Positions 11,477 to 22,639 of a stretch of DNA of 64,000 nt are shown piece after piece; the stretch's first letter is position 1; every line of letters starts with the position of its first letter. The DNA lies in assembly GCA_963727755.1 (NCBI GenBank), contig CAVSHN010000015.1, forward strand, positions 434,001-498,000. Reading direction: 5' to 3'. Under the pieces are notes generated by a model. The model did not search any database. It had not been told where the DNA came from and was given only the letters and a program-made list of their open reading frames with translations. This stretch comes from DASYAN01 sp963727755. Lineage in GTDB: Bacteria > Chloroflexota > Ktedonobacteria > Ktedonobacterales > Ktedonobacteraceae. A program made the position numbers and the translations under genes.

Positions 11477-12551
11477 TCACCCTAACATCACCCCTAACCG
11501 GATTACCTCTATCTGACTGCTGTCCATGCTAACTAACTGCCTATATAATCCATGTATGCGTGCAATATTCACTTCTGACTTAATGCGTTTCATCACCATC
11601 AGAGCATCCTGCGCTAATAATGCTGCCCCATCAAGCTTTCCTGTATCTGCATACGCCTGGGCCCATAAGAGAATTCGTATAGGCGTTCATACGAATCATA
11701 TTTCCCCGCGAGGGAAGGTTCAGCATGTCGGTTAGCTCCTGTAAGGCTTCATGAGGTCTGTCCGCTGCAAGAAGGGCTGAAGCTTTACTGATTTGGAGCC
11801 GCCTTTTTGCGATATCAATAGAATCCGCAAAGAGTGAATACTCATCTCCTTCTGAAGCGCTTAAATAGTTATTGGCAATGATATTCTCAGCCTGATCCAG
11901 CAATGCTCTAGCCGCTAGAAACGTATCGTTTTGGCCATGTGCTAGGCACGCTTGTACGTTTCCTTCTCCCATCAAGAGAGCAATGTTTATTTCTGGCGCA
12001 AGATGCTTCATGCTATGCACTCTAGCAAACTGTTCGGCAGCAACCTGAAAGTCTGCATCCGCACTCACTCTTTTCGCATTCGCATCAGTACTATCACCGT
12101 TGGCAGTATCGATCTTCGACTGAGCCAGAGCAATATCTCCACGATTATAGTAGATATTCGCAAGTCTCAACAGTGCAACTGCTAACAGCTGGTCATTATT
12201 GACCCACTCCGCTATCTTCACCGCTTCCTCAAGAGCTATTATGGCCTCAGCATACTGCTGTTGGTCACGCATGATATGCCCATATATTTGGAGATAATGG
12301 CACAGGATATCTCTAGCAGTTCTCTCATCCTCGCCGCTTATCTGGTCTAAGGTGGCACTGATAGTCGCTATATCAGTAATCAGAGACGTCACAAACCCCT
12401 TCGCAGTGCTCGTGTGATTATGCGCCCATATCTTGTTAAGCCTGCTTCTATGTATCTCTCTATCCAAAGATGCCAACTTACTGTCTACTCTGAATAAACT
12501 GTTTATTGTTTCTTGTTGCAATATTTCTTTGATGCTTGAAATTTCTAACAT
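11477..12551 (-). pseudogene. TPR-repeat regulator remnant
   Basis: A helical protein rich in TPR-like signatures (for example YAEAIIALEEAVKIAE and LLRLANIYYNRGDIALAQSK). It resembles the C-terminal TPR part of helix-turn-helix/TPR regulators common in Ktedonobacteria. ATG at 12551 gives MLEISSIKEIL; further upstream in frame the sequence looks non-coding. One base shift near 11672 moves the frame. In the shifted frame coding continues (WAQAYADTGKLDGAALLAQD) to a stop at 11477-11479. No DNA-binding domain is present, so it is probably a 3' fragment. Specific function is unknown. Confidence 0.5.
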
Positions 12552-12636
12552 AGATGGAAGTCCAACAGGCCCCATGGTTGATGTTGGGAGCCTGCCGGGT
12601 CTGATACTGTGAAGGAGAACGACTAAGCAGGTGCAA

Positions 12637-13005
12637 CTAAATGAATACGCGTACCCATTTACCAATGAAGGGCAAACGATAATCTGGTCGTACCAATGCC
12701 ATAAACATTAACCACAGCCATAGAGCAAGCGTCACCACCTGCAAAATACTGAAGAGCAGACCCAAGCCAAAGTTCGTCAACCAACTTAACAATGGAATAA
12801 TTCCTAGGATCTTCTTGAGCGTACTGACCACAAACATGAGTACGAACAATGTACCAAAGGTAAGCATCGACTGCATTGCATGCCAGCGAACATTGCGATT
12901 TTTCTCGAAGATGAAAAGAATTATCCCAGAAAAACAGAAAAGCGTGTAAGCAAGGACACGCTCAAAGCGCTCACTAAATCCTAAAGTTGTTGTTCTCTGT
13001 ATCAT
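12637..13005 (-). CDS. Small multi-pass membrane protein (DUF4870/Tic20-like)
   Basis: About 122 residues with four hydrophobic stretches (TLFCFSGIILFIF, FGTLFVLMFVVSTL, LLFSILQVVTLALWLWLMFMAL) and a conserved-looking RNVRWHAMQSM between the first two. That pattern fits the DUF4870/Tic20-like family of small membrane proteins of unclear role. ATG 13005 is preferred because GTGAGG lies six bases before it. A GTG at 13017 is possible. Family membership is by pattern recognition only. Confidence 0.65.
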   Translation of the reverse strand: MIQRTTTLGFSERFERVLAYTLFCFSGIILFIFEKNRNVRWHAMQSMLTFGTLFVLMFVVSTLKKILGIIPLLSWLTNFGLGLLFSILQVVTLALWLWLMFMALVRPDYRLPFIGKWVRVFI

Positions 13006-13017
13006 AACAAGCCTCAC

Positions 13018-13606
13018 AGCTTTATAACAAAGAAGCCTCCGTATTTAACACATGAGGTCTTTGATCCTACAATTTCCCAACCCGTAAAATTAGTTGCGCC
13101 ATATATACGCACCTAGAAGAGATGAGTTGCGGGCACACCCTCTAGCTACAGAAACTTGCATCTCAACACTTTGAAGAATAGATGACAATAATACTAGTCA
13201 TGTGACAAACGAAGACAAAGAGACGTAATTAATAGAAAGTATTTTTATCGTCCCTCTGTAGAATATTGGTAAGTTCCACGTCTGGTCCTGATGCCAACCA
13301 TGTCCAGGATAGGTAGGTAGGGAGAAAGTGGTACCAAACTCACACTTTCTCCATAACCCAAAGGTATACTCAATGAGACCCCAAAAAATAGCAACGTATC
13401 GACGTCTTTTAAGAGATGGACTATTCGTCTTTCAATCGATTGATCAAAGAGGACAACTAGGATATTTTCCTCTCTACCTTGGAGATTCAATGAAACGGTC
13501 CTACTTGTTTGTAGCAAATGGCAGTCTTATCGATTATGCTAAGGATAGGCGACTATGGAAGAGTTTTCTTAATCTATTTAGTTGAGTGAAAAATGAAGGG
13601 ATGGCA
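13018..13606. other. Intergenic region with no firm gene
   Basis: Almost 600 bp between divergent genes. Short overlapping frames exist on both strands (13245-13517 minus, 13373-13585 plus) without homology that I recognise. The left half is AT-rich and no clear repeat was seen. Confidence 0.4.
13373..13585 (+). CDS. Possible small hypothetical protein
   Basis: An ATG at 13373 opens a 70-codon frame (MRPQKIATYRRLLRDGLFVF...) ending just before the MprF-like gene. No clear ribosome binding site or known domain. Acceptance rests only on length and position, and a competing antisense frame makes it doubtful. Confidence 0.2.
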   Translation: MRPQKIATYRRLLRDGLFVFQSIDQRGQLGYFPLYLGDSMKRSYLFVANGSLIDYAKDRRLWKSFLNLFS

Positions 13607-15374
13607 ATGGCATCAGAAACTATAAATCGGGCTCCGCTTGCCCATACTGATCCTATCCGACACATCATACGCTATCTTATTGGCCTCATCACAGGCCTCG
13701 TAGGGATAGGAGATATGCTATCAGCAATTGTTCCAAAGCTCAACTGGGACATTCCTCTGGGAGCTTGGCCGATTGTAAACCATAGGGTACCAGCCCAGAC
13801 GTTCACAGTGGTAGTCGGCTTCTTTCTCATTATGCTCTCTTACGGTCTAGCACGTGGCGAGCACCATGCTTGGCTCATCACTGTCCTCCTCTTGATTTTA
13901 TCTGCCCTCCTTCATATCAGGCGCAGTGGTTCGGTACTGGCAACTGTTGTGGCGCTGTTGCTCGTTATATTGCTGTCTATACTTGTACGTTTCTTCCAGG
14001 CCCGCAGTGATCCTCCCTCGGTACGGCGTGGATATGTTGCGCTTGGCCTTGGATTAGGCATCGTTACGTTCTATACTATAGGTGGGTTTATTGTACTCTA
14101 CGACAGAATTCGAGCCCTGGATTGATCGGGTGGGGATCGATGGTATGATCATACATTTGATTTCTCATGGACCATACCACTTCCCACATGCATCACCTGC
14201 AAATTTCTTTGAACACGCACTGCCATTGTTGTGTACGAGTGCTGTTCTCTATGGAATGTTCTGCATTTTTCGCCCAGTTGCGGCAGTTCTTATTCCAAAC
14301 ACCGAAGAGCGTGACAGAGTTGTCCAGCTTGTGTATAGATATGGTAAGAGTACAATCTCTCACTTTGCTCTTAGCGAGGAGAAGTCATATTTTTTTTCAA
14401 CTTCAGGCAATTCGGTGATTAGCTACGTGCTAGAAGGAAGTACCGCCGTCGTTGCTGGTGATCCGATTGGGCCTGATGAGGATTTATTTGATGTGATTAG
14501 ACAGTTCATCCAGTTCTGTAGCGAACAAGACTGGACGATTGTGTTCTGGCAGACACGCGATGCACTCTCTATGCTCTACCACCAGGCTCACTTCCATCTG
14601 CTCAAGATTGGAGAAGATGCCGTCGTCAACCCACAGACCTTCACACTTAAAGGTGGTGCTATGGCCAATATTCGCTCAAGTGCTAAACGGGCCGAGAAGG
14701 ATGGTGTCTATATCATTTTTTACCATGGGCAGGTGACTAACCCTGAGCAACTTGCACAAATGGAATGTATCTCTTCTCTCTGGCTCATGTCCAAGGGGGG
14801 CACTGAGATGGGTTTTAGCATGGGACGGTTCTCTTTCCACGGCAACCCCGAAGAACTTTATGCTCTTGCAGTAGATCCTGATAACAAAGTGCACGCATTT
14901 GCGTCTTTTGTCCCAGTCTATGGACGCCATGGTTGGGGATTGGATCTGATGCGTCGTGCTGAGAACTGTGCTCCGGGTACGATGGAGCTATTACTTGCAC
15001 GTTCGATCGAATATATGAAGGCTAGCGGCAGCGAAATGGTCAGCCTGGGATTAGCACCTCTAAGCAACGCTAATGGCGAAGATGAGACATTCCTGGGGAC
15101 GAGTATTGATTTCCTGACAGAGCGCTTCGGCAATCCCAGCAAGAACCAATCGCTGTTCAACTTCAAAAAGAAGTTCCAGCCTACTTGGGAGAGCCGCTAC
15201 GTGGCTTATTCTGATGCGCTCAGCTTACCTAAAATCGGTTGGGCACTCTATCATGCCCACCAGACTGATATCTCGCTACTGAAAGCATTACGGCAATCTT
15301 TGCTCGAATGTCAGAAAAATCGTCAGGTTCAGCAGGCAAAAGCTCCTGGGGCTCTGGAGGCTGTGAAAATTTAG
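13607..15374 (+). pseudogene. MprF-like phosphatidylglycerol lysyltransferase (frameshifted)
   Basis: Integral membrane enzyme that by family would transfer an aminoacyl group, usually lysine, from tRNA to phosphatidylglycerol. The N-terminal part has about five membrane spans (HIIRYLIGLITGLVGIGD, FTVVVGFFLIMLSYGL, AWLITVLLLILSALL and others). The C-terminal part (from about 14260) is the DUF2156 GNAT-like catalytic domain with VVAGDPIGPDED, SSAKRAEKDGV and MVSLGLAPLSNA. A one-base shift near 14100 separates the halves: the first frame stops at 14125 and the second runs from about 14082. ATG 13607 has GAAGGG six bases upstream. It could be an authentic overlap of two genes, but the last membrane span is broken at the junction, which favours one frameshifted gene. 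Confidence 0.75.
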
Positions 15375-15461
15375 CGAAATGTCCTTTATTGTCACAGTAC
15401 CCAAACCTGCCGTATAATTAAACCCAGAAATAGGAATTATTTTTCAGGAGGTCTTGCTATC

Positions 15462-15782
15462 ATGTATGCATCCCACAGTGAGATATTTATCGGAGACGTC
15501 CTTGGTTTCGTGCTCGCTCTCCCCTTCTCACTGTTCATGGCATTCTGGGCAAGCGCTGTCAAGAAACGGTCAGCAGTGGTTCTCGGCGCATTTCTCGGCG
15601 CATTGATCGCTTTTGGTGTCATTTTCCTCTGGGCAAGTTCACTTCCTGGTGCCAATGGCGGAGCAACATTCTTTGGATCAGTTCTTATCTGTTCGGTAGC
15701 AGCCCTGGTCGGTGGCATCACCACAGATGTACTGATTGCACGCATGACGAGCCACGACTACCGTTGTATAGCACACGAATAG
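15462..15782 (+). CDS. Small membrane protein of unknown function
   Basis: 106 residues with three predicted membrane segments (DVLGFVLALPFSLFMAFWAS, AVVLGAFLGALIAFGVIFLW, FGSVLICSVAALVGGITTDV). A strong ribosome binding site (CAGGAGG) precedes ATG 15462. It lies 12 bp before holA and 90 bp after the MprF-like gene. I do not recognise the family. Confidence 0.75.
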   Translation: MYASHSEIFIGDVLGFVLALPFSLFMAFWASAVKKRSAVVLGAFLGALIAFGVIFLWASSLPGANGGATFFGSVLICSVAALVGGITTDVLIARMTSHDYRCIAHE

Positions 15783-15794
15783 TATGTACAAACA

Positions 15795-16859
15795 ATGTTT
15801 TACCTCATACATGGCGATGACGAGTTTACAAGTCGCGAACAACTGAAAATGTTGCGTCACAAGGATACCTTCGGATATAACCAGGATTTTTATAATGGTG
15901 CGGAAGGCAATCTAAAGCAGGTGACCATCACTATCAATACACTGCCATTTCTCAGTGATCAGCGCCTTGTGGTGATCGACGGTCTACCCAAGAAGAAACG
16001 TAGTAGTGACGCAGCAACAACGCCCAAAGGTAGCACAACGGCAGGCCCTGAGACGGCTAGTGGAGAAGCGAGTAAGGGAAGCAAAACGAGAAAAAGTAAG
16101 AAGAGCAGCAAAGCTGGCCCTCCTACCCGTGCCAGTTTCGAAAAAGAGCTAGCAGAACAGGTCGCTACTATGCAAGAGACCACTGTTCTGGCCGTGCTCG
16201 TCGAAGAAGCGCTGGAGGCTAGCAATCCCCTCGTCAAGGCAGCGGAGCAATATGGCAAAGTTATCCAGAATACTTTGCCCAAAGGTGCGGCGCTGGAAAA
16301 CTGGATGATGAAGCGCACCAAGCGTCTCGGTGTCAACATTGCGCCAGAAGCAAAAAAGCTCCTAGCAGAATTTATTGGCAATAATCTGCGACTGCTGGCA
16401 AATGAACTTGACAAGCTGGCAACCTATGTGGGTAAGGGCGCAACCATTCAGATTGATGATGTTCGGCAATTATCTGCACAGGTGCAGGAAGCGCGTATTT
16501 TTGACATAACTGATGCACTCGCTCAGCGCAACCGCCAACAGGCCCTCAATATCCTGCATGATCTGCTATCTGATGGTGAGCCCCCACTGAAACTACTTAG
16601 CACTATTACTACCCAGGTACGCTCACTCTTATTGGTCAAAGAGCTGGCACAAAAGGGGATGCGTGGGCCACAAATTGCTTCTACCCTTGGCATTGCTCCA
16701 TTCACCGTTGATAAGTCTTTACGTCAGGTAGGTAAGTTTAGCCCTGCCCAACTGGAAGGTGCGTACCGACAACTCTTAGCAACTGATGCAGCACTCAAGC
16801 GCAGTCGCCTGACACCAGAAATGGCCCTGGATTTGCTCGTTATGCAATTTGGGTCCTAA
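15795..16859 (+). CDS. holA: DNA polymerase III delta subunit
   Basis: 354 residues, the usual length of HolA, the clamp-loader subunit that opens the beta clamp. It begins FYLIHGDDEF, the degenerate P-loop region of delta. Domain II/III signatures follow: ENWMMKRTKRLG, NLRLLANELDKLATY, IFDITDALAQRN and the C-terminal collar helices ending EMALDLLVMQFGS. Residues about 67-110 are a Ser/Lys/Ala-rich insertion, probably a disordered loop. The gene starts 12 bp after a small membrane-protein gene and is complete. Confidence 0.9.
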   Translation: MFYLIHGDDEFTSREQLKMLRHKDTFGYNQDFYNGAEGNLKQVTITINTLPFLSDQRLVVIDGLPKKKRSSDAATTPKGSTTAGPETASGEASKGSKTRKSKKSSKAGPPTRASFEKELAEQVATMQETTVLAVLVEEALEASNPLVKAAEQYGKVIQNTLPKGAALENWMMKRTKRLGVNIAPEAKKLLAEFIGNNLRLLANELDKLATYVGKGATIQIDDVRQLSAQVQEARIFDITDALAQRNRQQALNILHDLLSDGEPPLKLLSTITTQVRSLLLVKELAQKGMRGPQIASTLGIAPFTVDKSLRQVGKFSPAQLEGAYRQLLATDAALKRSRLTPEMALDLLVMQFGS

Positions 16860-16925
16860 ACACGCTCACCCCTGAACATACGTTGTTTACTGCAATGAGT
16901 GCAATAAGACGAACAGGAGAACTCA

Positions 16926-18585
16926 ATGGTTGTAACAAGCAGGCAGCCAGCCATTAACAATGAGAATACAGCTCACCTGCGTCGGCAGCAGTACTACTAT
17001 GCACTCAATACCTTACTGCTGATTATCCTGCTCAGTCTGTTTGTATTCGGCTTTAATCGCGTCACAAACTATGAGGCAAATATTACCCGCTCGACCTTCG
17101 TTGTTCAGGGTTCTATTCCTGTCCCAGTGCTCGAAAATGTATTCAGGGCACAAAGAAATTCCACTGGTCGCCATTGTAGCCCATGGCTTTTCCGAGAGCA
17201 AAGAGACAATGACTGGCTTTGGTGTTGAACTGGCACGGGCCGGAATCACAACATATCTCTTCGACTTTCCTGGCCACGGTCAATCCTCCAAACCGCTCTC
17301 TGGCTATGGCTCCTCACTTACGAACAAGAAGAATGAAAGAAACAATGTCACAGCACTTGGCGAAGTGATCAATTATGCCCGCCACGACAACAACAGCACG
17401 AAATATCCACAGATCATACTGCTAGGCCATACGATGGGAGCTAAAGCTATTGGCGACTATGAAATGGCACATAGCTCTGACGCAGATGTTATCTCTACCA
17501 TTCTGGTCTCGCCTGCCTGGCAAGGCCAACCAACCAGCATAGAACCAAAAGATCTGCTGCTACTCGTTGGGCAGAATGATACTCCCGCAGAACTCAATAC
17601 TAGCACCCGCCTCTTGCGTGCCGCTTGCCAGTTAGGAGATAATCAACCTCTACCACATAACAACACCTGTAAGATAACCGCTGATGGAACAGTAGATCAG
17701 CTGATCATTTTGCCAAGTCTGGATCGCATTACAATTCTTAACGCTAGCTGTACCTTCCAGGACATACTCAATTGGCTTCATAGTGTAGATCGTGATATTA
17801 AAACAACCAATATGCATTCTGATGAGCGTCTGGTGGGATTGCTCTTAGGAGTCATTTGCATTATTCTAGCCCTATTTCCACTCAGCGAACTTTTGATCAA
17901 TATTTTTCATATTCATGCGTCTAGGCAATCTTTCCGAGGAATAGAGGTATTTTTCTTTCATATCTGCTTGCTGATAGGAATTGCAGGTAGTCTTGCCATC
18001 CAATACGTCTGGCAACCGTTCAATTTCATTCACATAGCACTAGCCGATTATATCAGTGGCTACTTCTTTATCATAGCAGTTATTATGGCTGTGCTCATCT
18101 TTATTTTTCGTCGTTACGTCCCTCTGCCACTATTCAGCCAGATTTCTCAGCAGCTCTTACTTGCTACAGTATTAGCTGCTTTTCTCTATTTCACGCTTGG
18201 CCAGCTCTTAACCTTCACATGGCAAAATTTTACATTTACGCTACCACGGCTATGGCGTTTCCTAGCAATCTTTCTCCTGGTTGTACCACTCTTCCTGATC
18301 GATGAGGGTATTAATTGTGGATACCAGGAAGTGGGAATGTTACGTGCAATTATTTCTAGCGTGATCTTCAAAGCTCTGCTCATTGGCGGACTGATGATTG
18401 CCATCGAGATTACACCAAGTCTCGACTGTCTGAATAATGTTCTGCCATTAATGCTGCTGTTATCTCTGGCGCTTGTGAGTACTTGTGTGCAGTTTTATAA
18501 GAATGGACGAGTCGCATTTACGGGCGCAATTTTTAGCGCTTTGATCATCGCATGGTGTATGTCGATGCTATTTCCGATCACCTGA
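16926..18585 (+). pseudogene. Membrane-anchored alpha/beta hydrolase (frameshifted)
   Basis: An N-terminal membrane anchor (LLLIILLSLFVFGF) is followed by an alpha/beta-hydrolase domain (IVAHGFSESKE, FDFPGHGQSS) and about seven C-terminal membrane spans from 17830 on. One base shift near 17150 moves the frame from that of 16926 to that of 17041-18585. The nucleophile elbow reads GHTMGA, with Thr (ACG, 17431-17433) where Ser is expected, so hydrolase activity is doubtful even if the frame is repaired. Substrate unknown. The following MidA-like gene starts 8 bp after its stop, so the two may be co-transcribed. Confidence 0.65.
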
Positions 18586-18593
18586 TTTTTAAC

Positions 18594-19737
18594 ATGAATA
18601 GAGATAATCAACAAAAGTTATCTGCAAGATCGCTACAACAGCTCATCGTGGAACGTATTGAGCGCGATGGTCCGATTACCTTTGCCGAATATATGCGCAT
18701 GGCCCTCTACGAACTTGGTTACGGTTATTATGTGACTGGACCAGCTAGGATGGGTTGGGAAGGCGATTACTATACTAGCACCGATGTCTCTCCTCTGTTT
18801 GCTCATTGTATGGGAAGGCAATTGCTGCGGATGTGGGAACAATTGGGACAACCAGCGCGATTTACGGTCCTAGAGCAGGGAGCAGGCCGTGGCGATCTGG
18901 GCCGAGCAATATGTTCTTGGGCGGCCCAGGAAACTTCCTCATTTCATGCCGTACTCGACTATCACGCCACAGATATCTCTACTGACCAGGATGCTTTGTA
19001 CTCCCAGCCTCAGGATGCGATCAATCAGGTCTCTTCTGTTATTCTCTCTAATGAACTTGTCGATGCCTTTCCTGTTCATATTGTCGAGAAACGCGGTGAT
19101 AGACTCTATGAAGTTTTCATTGGTGTGCAAGATGGTCGCCTTTATGAATGCTTGGACGAACCGAGTTGTCAGGATGTAGCCAATTACCTGGATAACTATC
19201 ACGAATTTCCTGGCTAACCTTTGAGGATGGCTGGCGTGCTGAGATCAATCTGGATGCCCTGCGCTGGATGGCACGAACAGCAGAATTATTCTTGGGCACA
19301 TCTCCCAAGCGTAAACGCAGAGGTTTTATCCTCACGATCGATTATGGAGATACAGCTCGTAAACTGTACATCCGTCATCGCCATCGCGGCTCTCTGGCCT
19401 GCTATTTTCACCATCAACTAACCGATCGTCCACTGGCAAAGCCAGGTGAGCAGGATATAACGGCGCACGTCAATTTCACCGCACTGATCAATGAAGGACG
19501 ACAGCATGGTTTGCGCTTACACGCTCTGACAACGCAGCGGCAATGGCTGGCGGATATGCAGATCTATGAGGAATTGGAGCAGATCTGGCAGCGTGACTTT
19601 GCTGTCATCGATCAGGCCCGTGCCAGCGATCAGGGACAAGTTGCGTTGCTTAAGTGGTACGATCTGCGACAACGTGCGATGGCTCTGACTGCGCCTGGGG
19701 AATGGGTGATTTCAAGGTGCTGATGCTCAAACGCTAA
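18594..19737 (+). pseudogene. MidA-family SAM-dependent methyltransferase (frameshifted)
   Basis: Matches the MidA/NDUFAF7 family (PF02636), class I methyltransferases that in mitochondria methylate a complex I arginine; bacterial substrates are unknown. Signatures: GPITFAEYMRMALYEL at the N terminus, GYYVTGPARMGWEGDYYTS, the SAM-binding LEQGAGRGDLGRAI, ILSNELVDAFPVH, and ILTIDYGDTA in the second part. A shift near 19215 separates the first two segments. A second near 19705 hides the family-typical ending (MGDFKVLMLKR), which reads to TAA at 19735-19737. ATG 18594 follows the preceding hydrolase closely. Confidence 0.75.
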
Positions 19738-19779
19738 CTGGTCCTAGAGAAGTCACTGTGGCTCTGGTTGCGGATTTTT

Positions 19780-20927
19780 TTATGAGCCTCGCTCGGCTAC
19801 TGATTTCACGACCTTGGTGCTCTTCTTCTTTTTCTTGGTTAGCTTGTGCTGTTTCTTTGGAGGCGCAGTAGAGGTTAGCGTTTTCAGATAGGTTCCAATG
19901 ATTGGCCTAAGTATATTAGCGATTTTGACTTGCCCGGCATCGCTCGGGTCAGATCCCATCATTGGTGTCAGAGGGGCTCAACCATCCTGTAGTGTCGACA
20001 TATTGCACATTGCTGTCACCAACGGCTTGGATAGCAGCCTGAGTAGGGGCGGATTTTATACCTGCGAAGGTTCTGAGTACAAAGATACGAGCTTTGGGAT
20101 AAACCTTACGGATATTGCGCAGAAAACTTTCATAGCTTGACTGAAATGCGTCATCGGTGACGCGGCTATTATCGTTGGTTCCCAGGTTAATCACGACTGC
20201 AGAGGCCCGATAACGCGAGAAATTCCAATTCGGAGAGTTTGGGAAGAGAACAGTTTGCAATTTAAAGAACTGCTTGCTCATGCCAATCGGATTGGGGGAG
20301 TAACACTGTATGTCGACCAGACAGATGCCAGGAAAGGCGATTTGCGTGTGTTGCACTCCTAATTGTTCCCCGATCAGCCATGCATAGTCGGAGAGTGCTT
20401 CTTTGTATCTGAATAGCCTGCGGTAATCGAGTCCCCGATGAATTTCGATTAGTTTCGGAGTAGAGTGTGGGAGTAATGGTTTTAGCCTGCATCGAGAACT
20501 AGCCCTTGAAAAGCGAGGGAATTGGGAGTTGACGCGCACGGCCACACGCAGCAAGTGTGTACCAGGAGCAAGAGGCGTCGGAGTGAGATTGACCGTTCCA
20601 TTCGCGTTGGGATAAAAGGTATCATCGTCTTTATCAATCTTCACGTAGATGTTGACTGAACTGGCCAGTTGGATTGCGACAGTGGTTCCGGTGAAATTTG
20701 TCTCGAAGTAAGCGCCTGGCAGTAGCTGGTATGAACAGTACGAGAACTGGTGTCCCAACGTCCGACGTATTTGATATGAGGATCAGTTGGTGGAATGGTC
20801 TGGAGGCCGCATGAACCGTTGGAACAGTGAAGGCACTTGCTATAGAGAAAATAGGTAGAAGCGCTCGAACAAGGATTATCCACAAAATCCTTTTTATGAG
20901 CGGAACATATACTGCTGTCTTCTTCAT
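19780..20927 (-). pseudogene. Secreted SGNH/GDSL hydrolase, CE2-like (multiply frameshifted)
   Basis: The start at 20927 gives a signal peptide (MKKTAVYVPLIKRILWIILV, then AAS). Pieces of an SGNH esterase follow in different frames: IKYVGRWDTSS near 20770, a beta-sandwich segment with FETNFTGTTVAIQL, the nucleophile block IGDSITAGYSDTK near 20405-20445 in another frame, ALSDYAWLIGEQLG, block III VVINLGTNDNS, and the DGI/HPSDAGQ block V split at about 19955. The C terminus is Lys-rich. At least four shifts are needed to read it through. The family deacetylates carbohydrates or hydrolyses esters outside the cell. Too many lesions to be active. Confidence 0.7.
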
Positions 20928-21342
20928 TTCCTTCCCTGGGTGTGAGAGAATTAGGATGAGAAATGCTGAATAGATAGATCATCTATTCGGTCCTAACAAT
21001 GGTATACAATCTGTACGGGAATGTTTAGAGGGAAACGGGGACAATTCTCGCCCTAACAAGAAAGGCTCCTAGAATTTCAGACCCAGGACACCAGGACATC
21101 ATCCAAGTTGAAAATGGTAGACTTTATGCTATAATTACATCGGCCTATCCTTAACGAGCCAGAGGACCCCTCGCTTTAGCCATGGGGGTGAATGGCTCTT
21201 CCTTATTTGGGGCTGGGGCACAGGGTACTCTTTCTGTATGACAAAGTGTTCATTTTCATCTCCTGTAGTATGAATATTTATTTATTGACATATGCGCAAA
21301 GGTATGGTATGCTATATCTATATTCGTGAAAGGAGCAAACCA

Positions 21343-22519
21343 GTGAGCAAGACGAAGCGAGCATACAAGTATCGGTTCTACCCAACCAATGAGCAGAAGC
21401 GTATCCTTGCGCAGACGTTCGGATGTTGCCGCTTTGTTTACAACTGGGGGCTTTCCACCCGCAAAACGGCCTACTTCCAACATGGGCAAAAGTTGACCTA
21501 TAACGACCTCTCGGCCATGTTGCCCTACTTGAAGCAAGAGCACCCTTGGCTGGCTGATGTTGCGGCTGTTCCATTGCAGCAATCCCTTCGTCACTTGGAC
21601 CGTGCCTACAAGAACTTCTTTGAGGGACGCGCCAAGTATCCCACCTGGAAGTGTAAGCAAGGCAACCAGTCGGCTACCTATGTTGGGACTGCCTTCAGCC
21701 TCTTGGATGGTCAGCTTACTCTTGCCAAGATGAATGAGCCTCTTGCCATCACCTTTCACCGCGCATTCCCCGCCGATCTCAAGCCAAGCTCGGTCACGGT
21801 CTCCAAAGACTGTGCCGATCGCTACTTTGTCTCCATGCTCGTAGAAGAAGAGATCAAACCGAGGCCTTCCACAGATGCACAGGTTGGTCTGGACCTGGGT
21901 CTCAAATCGATGGTGATCCTCTCCACAGGTGAGGCTGTCGGGAACCCCAAGTTCTATGCCCATGATGAGAAGAGATTGGCCAAAGCCCAGCGTCGGCATG
22001 CCAAGAAGAAAAAAGGCGGAAACAACAGGGAGAAAGCCCGACGCAAGGTTTCCCGTGTTCATGTCCGTATCAACGACCGTAGGCGAGACTACCAGCACAA
22101 ACTCTTCCACACGCATAGTACACGAAAACCAAGTGATTTGCGTGGAGAGTCTGGCCGTCAAGAACATGGTCAAAAATCACTGTCTGGCCAAAGCCATCAG
22201 TGATGTTGGATGGGGTGAGTTTGTCCGTCAACTGGAATACAAGAGCCAGTGGTACGGACGAACCCTCATCAAAATCGATCGTTGGTATCCTTTGAGCAAA
22301 ACGTGCTATGACTGCAAGCATGTGGTAGAAGACCTCCCACTAGATGTGCGTGAATGGGTCTGCCCAAAATGCGGCGTCTGACACGATAGGGATATCAACG
22401 CAAGTAGAAACATTCTGGCCGAGGGGCTCTCGGTGTCGGCCTGTGGAGGGGGTGTCAGACCTGCTCGGGCGAAAGCTCGAACGGGCAACCCCCAACGAAG
22501 CAGGAAAGCTCATTCGTGA
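21343..22519 (+). pseudogene. tnpB: TnpB RNA-guided nuclease (frameshift and in-frame stop)
   Basis: TnpB is the transposon-encoded ancestor of Cas12. GTG 21343 (SKTKRAYKYRFYPTNEQ) is chosen because AAAGGAG lies seven bases upstream. Visible: the N-terminal helical domain (GCCRFVYNWGLSTR), RuvC-I GLDLGLKS, RuvC-II CVESLAVKNM, a zinc finger (CYDCKHV...CPKCG) and RuvC-III HDRDINASRN. One base shift near 22110 puts the second half in another frame. A TGA at 22379-22381 falls between the zinc finger and RuvC-III; the frame then continues to 22517-22519. All three catalytic acidic motifs can still be found, but the gene as read is inactive. Confidence 0.85.
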
Positions 22520-22558
22520 GGCTGAGAAGCCCCCGCATTTATGCGTGGGGAGATGTCA
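22382..22558 (+). ncRNA. Possible omega-RNA region at the IS200/IS605 right end
   Basis: In TnpB systems the guide (omega) RNA is transcribed from the 3' end of tnpB across the right end. Here the segment includes the tnpB tail and the terminal hairpin 22530-22550. The guide would be the sequence immediately after the element. This is family knowledge plus position; no conserved RNA core was verified. Confidence 0.3.
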
Positions 22559-22639
22559 CTCTCTACCAAGAATATACGGGTCAAGAACTTCAGCATAAAT
22601 ACAAGCGTGTTTAGAACTATTAAGGAGCATGCATTTTTT

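Larger units (their letters stand above)
21150..22558 (+). mobile_element. IS200/IS605-family (IS1341-type) element carrying only tnpB
   Basis: The left end has an imperfect hairpin (CCCC...GGGG, 21167-21188), followed by about 150 bp that recur inverted at 31710-31860. A tnpB gene follows. The right end has a hairpin at 22530-22550 (CCCCCGCATttatGCGTGGGG-like) and then GATGTCAC. No Y1 transposase (tnpA) is present, so movement would need one in trans. Ends are estimated from the hairpins and the shared copy; exact boundaries are not proven. Confidence 0.7.
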
